64,000 bases of DNA from Cyclobacterium amurskyense (GTDB taxonomy: Bacteria > Bacteroidota > Bacteroidia > Cytophagales > Cyclobacteriaceae). Where the stretch lies: positions 5,039,001 through 5,103,000 of the forward strand of contig NZ_CP012040.1 in the NCBI RefSeq assembly GCF_001050135.1, in the 5' to 3' direction. The translations under genes and the position numbers were made by a program. The notes beneath the pieces are model-generated. The model was not told where the DNA came from and did not search any database. It saw nothing but the letters and a program-made list of their open reading frames with translations. Shown one piece after another: positions 28,201 to 35,347 of the stretch (the stretch's first letter is position 1; each line of letters opens with the position of its first letter).

Positions 28201-28254
28201 ATCCTCCAATACACCCACTATCACCAAAACCTTCTGAATATATAAATTATTCAT
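25231..28254 (-). CDS. REC-GAF-multi-PAS sensor protein ending in a histidine helix, no ATPase domain
   Basis: A 1007-residue cytoplasmic signalling protein with no membrane segment. A receiver domain at about 8-122 keeps the phosphoacceptor D56 (ICDLNLP), T84 and K106. A GAF domain follows (about 165-310), then about five PAS/PAC units between 325 and 925 (for example TPNLLFITNYKGE, MGTWEVNIANNSVYW, SIGIYDWNIQENIVIW, ITDGFFAVDKNWIVTYWN and TKDLIWAIDDQYKLIMAN). The C-terminus is a HisKA-like helix with H953 (QSHVVRAPVARIMGL), but only 54 residues follow, so there is no HATPase catalytic domain. The stop is clean, with no sign of a frameshift tail. It may receive phosphate from another kinase or act as a phospho-relay; its output is unknown. 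Confidence 0.85.
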   Translation of the reverse strand: MNNLYIQKVLVIVGVLEDYMLLKEMFEEIGIDKTQLNWYKTIGEVTSNHYDLVICDLNLPQSNRNEILAEIKLKLGQTPIIALTSNSELNFYIKLIQEGIQDVLIKETFDKVQLYKALRFSMNSQKLGLKPLKSENRVEKKPLKQDEVTYKKKENELKEIFQRMALAVSQPKDFGGRFEALLKIILVYTDLKLAEGWIMNIDNSRLNKVISCAQNFDFGDNSDGKNVFSEVKIGVGLPGLAWEKGEIIIWEDLKNHPGFTENKSFLKYKLKTAVAIPVYHDKFLVGVITLFSQKKKIELTSHFMLFEKISLQLGAELKRMKTEDELKTFFDLTPNLLFITNYKGEIKKGNLQTAKTLNCTEKDLIDKSFRKMIPQDYQAEFDQFLANLNKTKTIEDVDVPLLINDQLKWINISATLLFSGFYIYFVGKDITKQKGSEELLKRTHEIVRMGTWEVNIANNSVYWSHMTRVIHELDDAYKPELQTAINFYKEGYSRDLIEEKVGKAIKGEIKHFEVDAQIVTFLGNSLWVRIHAESEWLDGKLFRIYGSIQDINERKKVEEKLEDANIRYKLASKAASIGIYDWNIQENIVIWNDTMKSLYGLKENNLRIDYQTWQNFLLPDEVEKHIKIIQEALEDKVEYNTQYKIKLPKTGEIRIMKAMAKILRDDAGTPIRMVGINYDITNEEMYKLRLEKSNRDREDILESITDGFFAVDKNWIVTYWNKAAEKILLKCRENIVGKNLWEVYSDAIDLKLFNEYVISMETREERKFVDYYPGMDIWLEISSFPKENGIAVYFKDITSRIKHQQKLAEVQLLQEHVINSTKDLIWAIDDQYKLIMANKAYFDEMERSTGHRFKLGEPFNIPSNKKYINYWQGIFDQVLAGFQQNLTFSPKGIGLEPKTFQIGLYPIIDMVEGKKFVSGAACFAKDITDKVNHIAEIEMQNKKLREIAWKQSHVVRAPVARIMGLINLQNSMNYSGDELQEILDYIMDSSKELDRIIRDISDRSNQK

Positions 28255-28889
28255 AATATTATTGTTAGGTCAGGATTTATCCTACTACACTATATGGTTT
28301 ATAATTGGATTAAATAATTAGTCCTCCTTTAAGATTAAACTTATTAATCTTGATCGAATTATAGAACCTTAATTTGGCATGATAGGTTTAGCCTTCATAA
28401 ATTGTTTCTATATTCAACATAGTAACTAATTAAACATTTTTTGTAATAAATATAGTATTTTGGACACTTTTAATTTTATTACGTGAAAAGTATATCAAAA
28501 ATTAATTAATAAGGTATTTAATTTTCACCCTTTTATTAATGATAAAATACATTAATAACTAGATGTGAATATGCTGTTGGTATAAAGAGGCCCCTAGGCT
28601 GAAGGATTAGCTTAAGACAGCTGTTTTCGATCCATTCATGGCTTTCAATTTATAAACTTTAATATTGGTGTTTTTTTTCTAATAGTAATACCAAAGAATC
28701 CCTATGGAAATAAAAAAATACAGCACCTAATTTTAAAAGAGAGATGGCTAAGTAAAATATACTACAAGCGTTTAAACAACTTAAAAGTGCAAATTTGCTT
28801 AAAGGGATAAGGAAAAAATTATATGAAATTCAGGATAAACTCAAAGTTAAAGTAAAAAAAGGGCAGTGATATTACTGCGCTTTTTTAAT
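28255..28889 (+). other. AT-rich intergenic region upstream of the PAS sensor gene
   Basis: About 635 bases between two minus-strand genes. It contains the promoter and leader of the PAS sensor gene on its left and the terminator of the small membrane protein gene on its right. I find no credible reading frame and no RNA gene. The middle (about 28580-28720) has the least skewed composition but shows no structure that I can name. Confidence 0.55.
28854..28886 (-). terminator. Bidirectional-looking Rho-independent terminator
   Basis: GCAGTGAT and ATTACTGC form an 8-bp near-palindromic stem at 28863-28878. It has seven A before it and, after GC, six T behind it on the plus strand, so it can read as a terminator on both strands. 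It lies 4 bp beyond the stop of the minus-strand gene ending at 28890. Confidence 0.75.
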
Positions 28890-29288
28890 TTATTTGATTG
28901 GGAAATTCTCATTATTCTTGGTGTTTTCTACTCTTATTATCTCAGTGACCACATATTCACTAGCACCACGCCATGGGATTGGGTTGAGGAATTCTTTATA
29001 CCGTAATTCTACAAATTTTCCTCCTGCTCTTTCCAATACGGAAGCCAAGGAGTCTCCATCAGCGCTAAACCGAAATTCATTACTTTGAAGGGCTCCAGGA
29101 TTTGGACTTTGAAATCCATCTTGTACCAACCTTCCTTCCCAGGTTTTAAATATAAAGCCTTTCTTTTCGAAGTAGTTCAGATTACCAGCTTTAACACCTT
29201 CAGCAAATACAAAATAATACCTCCACCAGAATACACCCACAAGGATGATTAACACCAATACCGAAACTGGACCAATAAATTTTTTCAT
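28890..29288 (-). CDS. Small membrane-anchored conserved protein of unknown function
   Basis: A 132-residue protein not assigned to a family. A single hydrophobic helix at about 5-25 (GPVSVLVLIILVGVFWW) should anchor it in the inner membrane. The rest, probably periplasmic, contains KKGFIFKTWEGRLVQDGF and a C-terminal EYVVTEIIRVE. Codon use looks like that of its neighbours. It is divergent from the lemA-M48 genes with about 90 bases between the starts. A TATCTTTG promoter element precedes it and a terminator follows it, so it is probably transcribed alone. Confidence 0.7.
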   Translation of the reverse strand: MKKFIGPVSVLVLIILVGVFWWRYYFVFAEGVKAGNLNYFEKKGFIFKTWEGRLVQDGFQSPNPGALQSNEFRFSADGDSLASVLERAGGKFVELRYKEFLNPIPWRGASEYVVTEIIRVENTKNNENFPIK

Positions 29289-29316
29289 TTTGATTTTACT
29301 TGAAGTTAAGCCTCGC

Positions 29317-29324
29317 CAAAGATA
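29317..29324 (-). promoter_or_regulatory. Candidate Bacteroidota -7 element (TATCTTTG)
   Basis: On the minus strand TATCTTTG fits the TAnnTTTG -7 consensus exactly and lies about 29 bases before the ATG at 29288. A -33 TTTG at proper spacing is not obvious, so only half the promoter is supported. Confidence 0.4.
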
Positions 29325-29380
29325 CTAATAAATCACAAATTTTGTATATTCAAACATTATATGTACAAACCCAAAATTAT

Positions 29381-29944
29381 ATGAGTACTATGCTGATTAT
29401 TATAATAGTTGCCGTCGTTATTGGCTTCTTTTTAGTTTCATTATACAACAAGCTTGTTGCGTATAAGAACAACAGAGAAAATGCTTTTGCTGATATTGAT
29501 GTTCAATTGAAGCAAAGGCATGATTTGATTCCACAGCTTGTAAGTAGCGTAAAAGGCTATATGGATCATGAGGCTGGGGTCTTGACTCGTGTCACCGAAG
29601 CAAGGTCAAAAGCAATCAATGCAACTTCAATTGATGGGAAAATTGCCGCTGAACAGGAATTAGGAGCAGCCTTACAGGGCTTGCAAATTCAGGTAGAAGC
29701 CTATCCAGATCTTAAAGCAAGTTCAAACTTCTTGCAATTGCAAAATGAAATTTCAGATGTTGAAAACAAACTTGCAGCTGCAAGAAGATACTTCAACTCT
29801 GCCACCCGAGAATTCAATGTGGCCGTTCAAAGTTTTCCTTCCAACTTGATCGCTGGAATGTTTGGTTTTCATACTGAAAAAATGTTTGACGTGGGAGAGG
29901 TAGAAAGAGAACGTCTCGACAAGGCTCCTGACATTAAATTTTAA
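29381..29944 (+). CDS. lemA: LemA family protein
   Basis: A 187-residue LemA-type protein: an N-terminal membrane helix (MLIIIIVAVVIGFFLVSLYN) followed by long helices with the family signature YNKLVAYKNNRENAFADIDVQLKQRHDLIPQLV, and later ENKLAAARRYFNSATREFNV and FPSNLIAGMFGF. The ATG at 29381 is chosen because it starts immediately before the membrane helix; the open frame from 29300 adds untypical residues. LemA genes are often found next to M48 proteases, as here (7 bp gap). The role is not settled; an envelope function with the protease is inferred. Confidence 0.9.
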   Translation: MSTMLIIIIVAVVIGFFLVSLYNKLVAYKNNRENAFADIDVQLKQRHDLIPQLVSSVKGYMDHEAGVLTRVTEARSKAINATSIDGKIAAEQELGAALQGLQIQVEAYPDLKASSNFLQLQNEISDVENKLAAARRYFNSATREFNVAVQSFPSNLIAGMFGFHTEKMFDVGEVERERLDKAPDIKF

Positions 29945-29951
29945 AATGTAA

Positions 29952-30887
29952 ATGGCAGGATACATTGGAATACAAACCCAAATTAGGAGAAACAATACAC
30001 GTTCTGTCTTACTATTAATAGGTTTTCCGCTATTGATTTTGGCTTCGGTATATGCTTTTTTATACCTTACCATTCCTCAGGATGAATACAATGTGTCAAT
30101 AAATGAATTGTTTGCTAGCACTATACCTGGGGTGCTCATTGCCGTGGCAATATGGTTTGTTATTGCCTTTTTTTTCCATTCTCGTATGATACAAGGGGCA
30201 GCAGGTTCAAAGCCTTTGGAGAGAAAGGAAAATATGCGTGTATACAATTTGGTAGAAAACCTATGTATCAGTAAGGGAATGAAAATGCCCAAGGTAAATA
30301 TCATTGAAGACCCGGCTTTCAATGCCTTTGCAAGTGGCATCAATGAGAAAACTTATACCGTAACACTTACCAGGGGTATAATTGAAGCACTCACTGATGA
30401 AGAACTTGAAGGGGTAATTGCCCATGAATTGATGCACATTAGGAATAAGGATGTACGGCTCTTGATTATATCTATCATTTTCGTTGGTATTTTTTCTTTT
30501 GTTGCTCAAATACTGTTTCGTAATATGCTTTTTGGTGGGGCAAGAAGGAGGGGTAAAAATGACGGACGCGCCGTACTTATTGCCATGGCCATTGCCTTTG
30601 TCGCTTATCTTCTAAGTATGCTATTTCGTTTTGCTATTTCCAGAAAAAGGGAGTATATGGCAGATAGTGGGGCTGCTGAAATGACGAGAAACCCACTTGC
30701 TTTGGCATCTGCATTGCGAAAAATAGCAGGCAACTATCAGGTGAAGGGAGTGAAAAGTGATGATGTTGCTGAATTGTTTATAGAAAACAGACCCGATAAA
30801 TCATCAGGCATTTTATCGGCTATTTCTGGGCTATTTGCTACTCATCCTCCAATAGAAAAACGCATTGAAATTTTAGAAAATTTTTAA
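29952..30887 (+). CDS. M48 family (HtpX-like) membrane zinc metalloprotease
   Basis: A 311-residue inner-membrane protease. Two N-terminal membrane helices (about 18-40 and 58-76) are followed by the catalytic motif H158-E159-L-M-H162 (IAHELMHI). Two more helices lie near 170-190 and 207-227. The third zinc ligand is E234 in SRKREYMAD. This layout matches HtpX-type quality-control proteases that clip damaged membrane proteins from the cytoplasmic side. It lies between lemA and the cbpA-like co-chaperone gene, all on one strand with short gaps, pointing to a protein-quality operon. Confidence 0.9.
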   Translation: MAGYIGIQTQIRRNNTRSVLLLIGFPLLILASVYAFLYLTIPQDEYNVSINELFASTIPGVLIAVAIWFVIAFFFHSRMIQGAAGSKPLERKENMRVYNLVENLCISKGMKMPKVNIIEDPAFNAFASGINEKTYTVTLTRGIIEALTDEELEGVIAHELMHIRNKDVRLLIISIIFVGIFSFVAQILFRNMLFGGARRRGKNDGRAVLIAMAIAFVAYLLSMLFRFAISRKREYMADSGAAEMTRNPLALASALRKIAGNYQVKGVKSDDVAELFIENRPDKSSGILSAISGLFATHPPIEKRIEILENF

Positions 30888-30914
30888 TATTGTAACCTAC
30901 TGTATTTATAAAGC

Positions 30915-31826
30915 ATGAATTTTATTGATTATTATAAATTGTTGGGTATAAATAAGACTGCCACCCAAGAAGAAATAAAGAAAGCTTATCGGAAAATGGC
31001 TAGGAAATACCATCCTGACTTAAATCCGGATGATAAGGAAGCGAAAAAGCATTTTCAGGCCGTAAATGAGGCCAATGAAGTGCTTAGCGATCCTGAGAAG
31101 CGAAAGAAATATGATCAATACGGTGAAAATTGGAAAAATCAGGAAGCCCATCAAAGTTCTGGTAATGCGGGAAGAAGGGGTGGCCAACAGCAACAATACA
31201 GCAATGCTGATTTCGAGCAAGCCTTTGGACAAGGAGGTTTTTCAGATTTCTTTGACTCCATGTTTGGTGGGGGCGCTGGCAGGAGGTCATCAGGATCTAG
31301 TATAAAATTTAAAGGGCAGGATCTTCATGCCACGCTTGAACTTCAATTGCGGGATGTCCTGGAAGCGGACAAAAGAACCCTGGATATCAATGGCAAAATG
31401 ATCAGGCTTACCATCAAGGCTGGTGTTGAAGATGGACAAACCATAAAAATTAAAAATCATGGGGGAGAAGGTGTAAATGGAGGGCCAAAAGGGGATTTGT
31501 ACATCACTTTTAAAATAGCCCCAGACCCAGAATTTAAAAGAGAGGGTTCTGATTTACACAAAGAAGTACCCGTAGATTTATACAAAGCCATATTAGGAGG
31601 TGATATCATCGTTTCCACCTTAACTGGAAAGGTGAAATTGAAAGTGGCTCCAGGAACTCAGAATGGTACTAAGGTGAAGCTCAAAGGTAAAGGTTTTCCC
31701 GTTTATAATAAGGAGGGAGCTTTTGGGGATTTGTATTTGACCTATGTGGTCAAAATACCTAGTACACTTACCTCCGAGGAGAAAAAATTATTTGAACAAT
31801 TGGCTAATCTTAGAAACCATGTATAA
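30915..31826 (+). CDS. cbpA: CbpA-type DnaJ co-chaperone (J domain, no zinc finger)
   Basis: A 303-residue class II J-protein. The J domain (about 4-70) has the DnaK-stimulating H33-P34-D35. A Gly/Gln-rich linker follows (about 75-125). The two C-terminal substrate-binding beta domains cover about 130-295 (TIKAGVEDGQTIKIKNHG, then GGDIIVSTLTGKVKLKVAPGTQ). No CxxCxGxG zinc-finger repeats are present, which separates it from DnaJ. The stop overlaps the start of the CbpM-like gene by 8 bp, so the two are probably translationally coupled. Confidence 0.92.
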   Translation: MNFIDYYKLLGINKTATQEEIKKAYRKMARKYHPDLNPDDKEAKKHFQAVNEANEVLSDPEKRKKYDQYGENWKNQEAHQSSGNAGRRGGQQQQYSNADFEQAFGQGGFSDFFDSMFGGGAGRRSSGSSIKFKGQDLHATLELQLRDVLEADKRTLDINGKMIRLTIKAGVEDGQTIKIKNHGGEGVNGGPKGDLYITFKIAPDPEFKREGSDLHKEVPVDLYKAILGGDIIVSTLTGKVKLKVAPGTQNGTKVKLKGKGFPVYNKEGAFGDLYLTYVVKIPSTLTSEEKKLFEQLANLRNHV

Positions 31827-32115
31827 TTTAAGTGAAGAACATGTTTCATTGGAACAGTTTTGCCGATCCTGCAATATAGAAACGACCTTTGTATATTCTT
31901 TAGCAGAGCAAGACTTGTGTGAAATCATTATTATCGAAGAAAAAACGTATGTTTTACAGGAGGATTTACCATTGTTAGAAAGACTTTCTAGGCTACATTA
32001 TGATATGGAAATAAACATGGAAGGTTTATATGCTATCGCTCATCTACAGGAAAAAATCGAAAGTCTAAAGGAAGAAGTAAGGTCCTTATCTAGAAAACTA
32101 GACAGACATCAATAA
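31819..32115 (+). CDS. cbpM: CbpM-like chaperone modulator
   Basis: A 98-residue protein starting at the ATG 31819 (MYNLSEEHVSLEQFCRSC). It has a MerR-like N-terminal helix-turn-helix fold and a C-terminal coiled coil (LQEKIESLKEEVRSLSRKL), as in CbpM/YccV-type modulators that bind the CbpA J domain and block its stimulation of DnaK. The 8-bp overlap with the cbpA-like gene supports this partner role. An upstream in-frame start at 31744 would lie deep in cbpA and is unlikely. Confidence 0.82.
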   Translation: MYNLSEEHVSLEQFCRSCNIETTFVYSLAEQDLCEIIIIEEKTYVLQEDLPLLERLSRLHYDMEINMEGLYAIAHLQEKIESLKEEVRSLSRKLDRHQ

Positions 32116-32126
32116 TGTCAAAAAAG

Positions 32127-32201
32127 TAGGTCGTACCAGGCTCGAACTGGTGACCTCTGCCCTGTCAAGGCAGCGCTCTGAACCAACTGAGCTAACGACC
32201 T
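32127..32201 (-). tRNA. tRNA-Val (anticodon GAC)
   Basis: The minus strand folds as a 75-base tRNA: acceptor AGGTCGT/ACGACCT, D stem GCTC/GAGC, anticodon stem CTGCC/GGCAG with loop TTGACAG (anticodon GAC at 32164-32166, reading GUC/GUU valine), T stem ACCAG/CTGGT with loop TTCGAGC, and discriminator A. CCA is not encoded. It stands alone, antisense to and just after the cbpM-like gene. Confidence 0.93.
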
Positions 32202-32426
32202 AATTTGAGATGCAATTATACATGATATCACCGAATAAGGCAATCAATTGCTGGTAAATCTATATCAATCAATAAGAATACATGGAAGCGATTTACTTAT
32301 GGCTTCTTCTCATGCTCGAAGACTTTGGAAAAAGGTCTAGTAAATAAATGAGCGAAGATGGTTGTTTTTAGTGGTTGATGGACTAATTTTTATGGGCAAA
32401 ATAGAGGTGTTCTTGTCCATTTTGGT

Positions 32427-33779
32427 TTAGAAGGTCAGTACAAAAGAAGTTTCTTTACCAGGAGTGGAATGTACCCTAATGCTCCCTCCATGCAAATGCA
32501 TTATTTGCTTGGACAAACTTAAGCCAATTCCTGTTCCACCTTCCTTGGTAGTAAAAAAGGGGACAAATATTTCATCAATTTGATCCGCTGGAATACCTGG
32601 TCCATTGTCTTTAACTTCTATGTATTTTCTGCCTTGGGCATTGATGGCTGCTTTTATTGTCAGTATACCATCTTCTTTGGCTTGCATTGATTGAATGGCA
32701 TTTTTGGAAAGGTTGATCAATACCTGTGCAATTTGTTTTTCATCCAAGAAAAACTCTAAATCCTCAGGTTCTACCAAAAGGTTAATTAGGACCTTTTGCT
32801 TACTATTTTCCATTCGCATCAATACTTTCAATCGATCAAGTAATGATTTTATTTGTACCAATGATTTGTCCGGACTTGGGAGATCAAGGAAGCTTCTATA
32901 AGACTTAACAAAGTCCATTAAATCTTCTCCCTGAATACGAATTACATTTAATCCTTTAACGGTGTTTTTTATTTGATCTTCATTTAAATTTTCCCATCTC
33001 AACTCTCCAGTTTCATCAATCTTATAGTAATTTGATAAAGATTCTGAAATTGAGGTGATAGGAGTTATGGTATTCATGATTTCATGGGTAAGCACCCTAA
33101 TCAGGCGTACCCATGAATCGGTTTCTTTTTCGTCCAATTCTTTGTGGAGATCTTGTACGGTCACTAGGAGCAATGCTTTGCCTTCCATTTGTATGGGTAC
33201 AGCCTTGAAAAACAATTGGTTTTTTTCGCGCTCATTTACCAATTGGTAATACTTTTGTTCAAAAGGACCAAGGTTTTCAATTAACTCAAATAATTTTTGA
33301 TCAATTTGTTGCAGTTGTTTGACATGCAAAAGTGGTCTGAAGTTGAGAAGTTTTTCCAAAAAGGGATTTGAAAAAAGAATATGTCCTTTCTCATCAATGG
33401 TCATAATGCCTATGTCTATCTGCTTTAAAATTTCCTGGTAATACCTTTCCCTCGCCTGAAGTTGTAATTGTACATCCTGAATCAGTTGGTTTACCCGGTT
33501 TAAACTGCTGTTCAGTTCTTTAAAAGATTGAATGGAGACTTTTTCTGGAAAACGTAGGGTAAAATCTTCATTTCTAATGGCGTCGAAAAAATAGGCTATT
33601 TTTCTATTGGTCTTATTTATATAAGTGATTAGGACGTAAGTTTGAAAACCTATGCTTAATAACAATGCAACACCCAAACTGTACCATTGAGTCACAATAA
33701 AATAGGCCGAACCTAAAGCTGATACTGTGATCAAAAGTACCCTGATGATCAATTGAAAATAGAAATTTAGGCTGGCCAT
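32427..33779 (-). CDS. NtrB-like histidine kinase with two close membrane helices (intramembrane-sensing type)
   Basis: A 450-residue sensor kinase. Two membrane helices at about 8-28 and 33-53 are separated by only a few residues, so there is almost no periplasmic sensor. A HAMP-like/linker region and a PAS domain (about 105-215, GIMTIDEKGHILFSNPFLEKLL) follow. The histidine box RVLTHEIMNTITPI places the phosphorylated H232. The ATPase domain has LINLSKNAIQSM, DNGPGIP and GTGIGLSLSKQIMHLHGG. Its ATG overlaps the stop of the NtrC-type regulator by one base (TGATG), so the two form a pair. The short loop resembles kinases that sense through a partner membrane protein, often an FtsX-type ABC permease. 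That partner idea is inference. Confidence 0.9.
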   Translation of the reverse strand: MASLNFYFQLIIRVLLITVSALGSAYFIVTQWYSLGVALLLSIGFQTYVLITYINKTNRKIAYFFDAIRNEDFTLRFPEKVSIQSFKELNSSLNRVNQLIQDVQLQLQARERYYQEILKQIDIGIMTIDEKGHILFSNPFLEKLLNFRPLLHVKQLQQIDQKLFELIENLGPFEQKYYQLVNEREKNQLFFKAVPIQMEGKALLLVTVQDLHKELDEKETDSWVRLIRVLTHEIMNTITPITSISESLSNYYKIDETGELRWENLNEDQIKNTVKGLNVIRIQGEDLMDFVKSYRSFLDLPSPDKSLVQIKSLLDRLKVLMRMENSKQKVLINLLVEPEDLEFFLDEKQIAQVLINLSKNAIQSMQAKEDGILTIKAAINAQGRKYIEVKDNGPGIPADQIDEIFVPFFTTKEGGTGIGLSLSKQIMHLHGGSIRVHSTPGKETSFVLTF

Positions 33780-35155
33780 CAGTCTCTGATTTTTTTTATT
33801 TTATTGTACAAAGTTTGCCTTGATATTCCCAATCGTTCAGCTGCTAGCGTATAATTTCCATCACATTTTTTGAGTGTGTTTTCTATCATCAAGGCTTCCA
33901 TTTCTTCTAATGAACCGGGGAAAGAGTCAAATGAAGAGATGGCTGCTGAATTTAGGAAAAAGTCGGATGGTTTTAACACATTTCCTTCACTTAGGATCAC
34001 GGCTCTTTCCATGGTATGTTGCAATTCCCTAACATTTCCTGGCCATTTGTATTTCAGCAGCTTTTCCTCAGAAGATTGATTGATGCGCAAACCCGGTTTA
34101 CCATATTTGTGCATAAATTTTTCCAAGAAATACTGGCACAAAACCAGAATGTCATCTCCTCTTTTTCTTAAAGGAGGGACATCTACATGAATGGTGTTGA
34201 TTCTATACATTAAATCCTCCCTGAAAAGCCCATCACTAACCATTTTTTCAAGATCACAATTGGTCGCACATATAAGCCTTATATCCACTGGAACTGGCTT
34301 ATTTGAGCCTACTCTTACTATGGTTCTGTTTTGAATGGCGGAAAGTAATTTGGTTTGCATTTTCAAAGAAAGATTTCCAATCTCATCTAGAAATAAGGTA
34401 CCACCATCAGCCGCCTCAAATTTACCTATACGTTCTTCTTTGGCATCTGTAAAGGCTCCTTTTGAGTGACCAAACAGCTCACTTTCAAACAGAGTCTCTG
34501 AAATGGACCCCATATCCACGCCTATAAATATTTCATTACTTCTTTGCGAACACCTGTGAATTTCTCTTGCTATTAACTCTTTACCCGTACCATTTTCTCC
34601 CGTTACCAAAACATTGACATCTGTCTGAGCTACTTTCCTAGTCAGTTTTAAAGCATTTTTAATGGCTTCAGATTGCCCTATAATAGCATGGTTATGTTGG
34701 TTTATGACTTGCTTGAGGTTGTGTTCTTTTTTTTGAAGTTGGATGACTTGCTTTTGGGACTTTCTGAGTTGGTATGCTGATCTGACAGTTGCCAGCATGC
34801 GTTCATTGCTCCAGGGTTTTAAAATAAAATCTACAGCACCATTTTTAATTGCTTTGACGGCAAGGTCTATGGAGCCATAGGCAGTCATCATTATTACTGA
34901 GATGTAAGGAGCTTTTTCTTTGATCTGATTGAGCCAAAAAAGCCCTTCATTGCCAGAATTGACTCCCGCGGAAAAATTCATGTCCAACAATACAATGTCT
35001 ATATCAGAAAATCCTGGATAAGATGGTATCTGCTTGGGATTGTTTAGTGTTGCTACATGTTTGTATTCAAACTGTAATAAAATCTCCAAGGCACTCAACA
35101 TGCTTTTGTTATCATCAATCACCAGAATTTTAGCATCGATCATTTTTGTATTCAA
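33779..35155 (-). CDS. NtrC-family sigma-54-dependent response regulator
   Basis: A 458-residue activator. The receiver domain (about 8-122) has D58, T91 and K113. The AAA+ domain (about 155-385) has Walker A GENGTGKE at 186-193, Walker B TLFLDE near 253-258, and the sigma-54 contact loop reading GAFTDA (233-238) where the consensus is GAFTGA. A Fis-type helix-turn-helix ends the protein (GNYTLAAERLGISRQTLYNKIKKI). It is the partner of the kinase encoded immediately downstream. It is divergent from the tolC-like export operon; the 192-base gap holds two operator-like sites and a sigma-54-like promoter, so it probably activates that operon. Confidence 0.93.
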   Translation of the reverse strand: MNTKMIDAKILVIDDNKSMLSALEILLQFEYKHVATLNNPKQIPSYPGFSDIDIVLLDMNFSAGVNSGNEGLFWLNQIKEKAPYISVIMMTAYGSIDLAVKAIKNGAVDFILKPWSNERMLATVRSAYQLRKSQKQVIQLQKKEHNLKQVINQHNHAIIGQSEAIKNALKLTRKVAQTDVNVLVTGENGTGKELIAREIHRCSQRSNEIFIGVDMGSISETLFESELFGHSKGAFTDAKEERIGKFEAADGGTLFLDEIGNLSLKMQTKLLSAIQNRTIVRVGSNKPVPVDIRLICATNCDLEKMVSDGLFREDLMYRINTIHVDVPPLRKRGDDILVLCQYFLEKFMHKYGKPGLRINQSSEEKLLKYKWPGNVRELQHTMERAVILSEGNVLKPSDFFLNSAAISSFDSFPGSLEEMEALMIENTLKKCDGNYTLAAERLGISRQTLYNKIKKIRD

Positions 35156-35203
35156 TTAGTACCGGGTTAAAACTACTAATCCTCTAGATAACCTGCTAAA
35201 AAG

Positions 35204-35220
35204 TGTCAAAATTTTTGACA
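35204..35220. promoter_or_regulatory. Perfect 17-bp palindrome, candidate enhancer site for the NtrC-type regulator
   Basis: TGTCAAAA-T-TTTTGACA has perfect 8-bp arms around one central base. It lies 49 bp before the regulator start and about 95 bp before the -24 element of the tolC-like operon, the usual range for a sigma-54 enhancer. Closely related sites occur at 35226 and at 60792 and 60814. Confidence 0.6.
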
Positions 35221-35225
35221 AATCA

Positions 35226-35242
35226 CGTACAATTATTTTACA
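35226..35242. promoter_or_regulatory. Second, degenerate operator-like site
   Basis: CGTACAATTATTTTACA matches the site at 60814-60830 at 13 of 17 positions and the one at 35204 at 11 of 17. It starts exactly 22 bp (about two helical turns) after the perfect palindrome, as expected for cooperative NtrC-type binding. Confidence 0.45.
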
Positions 35243-35268
35243 ACTCCCCTTGAATTGAATAGATAAAT

Positions 35269-35282
35269 AGTTGTATACAACT
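35269..35282. promoter_or_regulatory. Perfect 14-bp palindrome of unknown role
   Basis: AGTTGTATACAACT is its own reverse complement and sits 24 bp before the sigma-54-like element. It is unlike the 17-bp operator sites and has no counterpart before the tenth permease gene. It could bind another regulator or be chance. Confidence 0.35.
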
Positions 35283-35305
35283 GTATATCAGCACAATAAT
35301 AATTC

Positions 35306-35321
35306 TGGCATGAGGCTGGTA
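35306..35321 (+). promoter_or_regulatory. Sigma-54-like -24/-12 promoter of the tolC-like export operon
   Basis: TGGCATGAGGCTGGTA aligns with TGGCACGnnnnTTGCA. The -24 GG and the G of the -12 pair are kept at correct spacing, and the -12 C is T. Its ATG is 27 bp further on (35348). The same TGGCAT...T.GTA form recurs at 60893. Confidence 0.5.
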
Positions 35322-35347
35322 TAAGTGTTTCACAGAATTATTAACGT

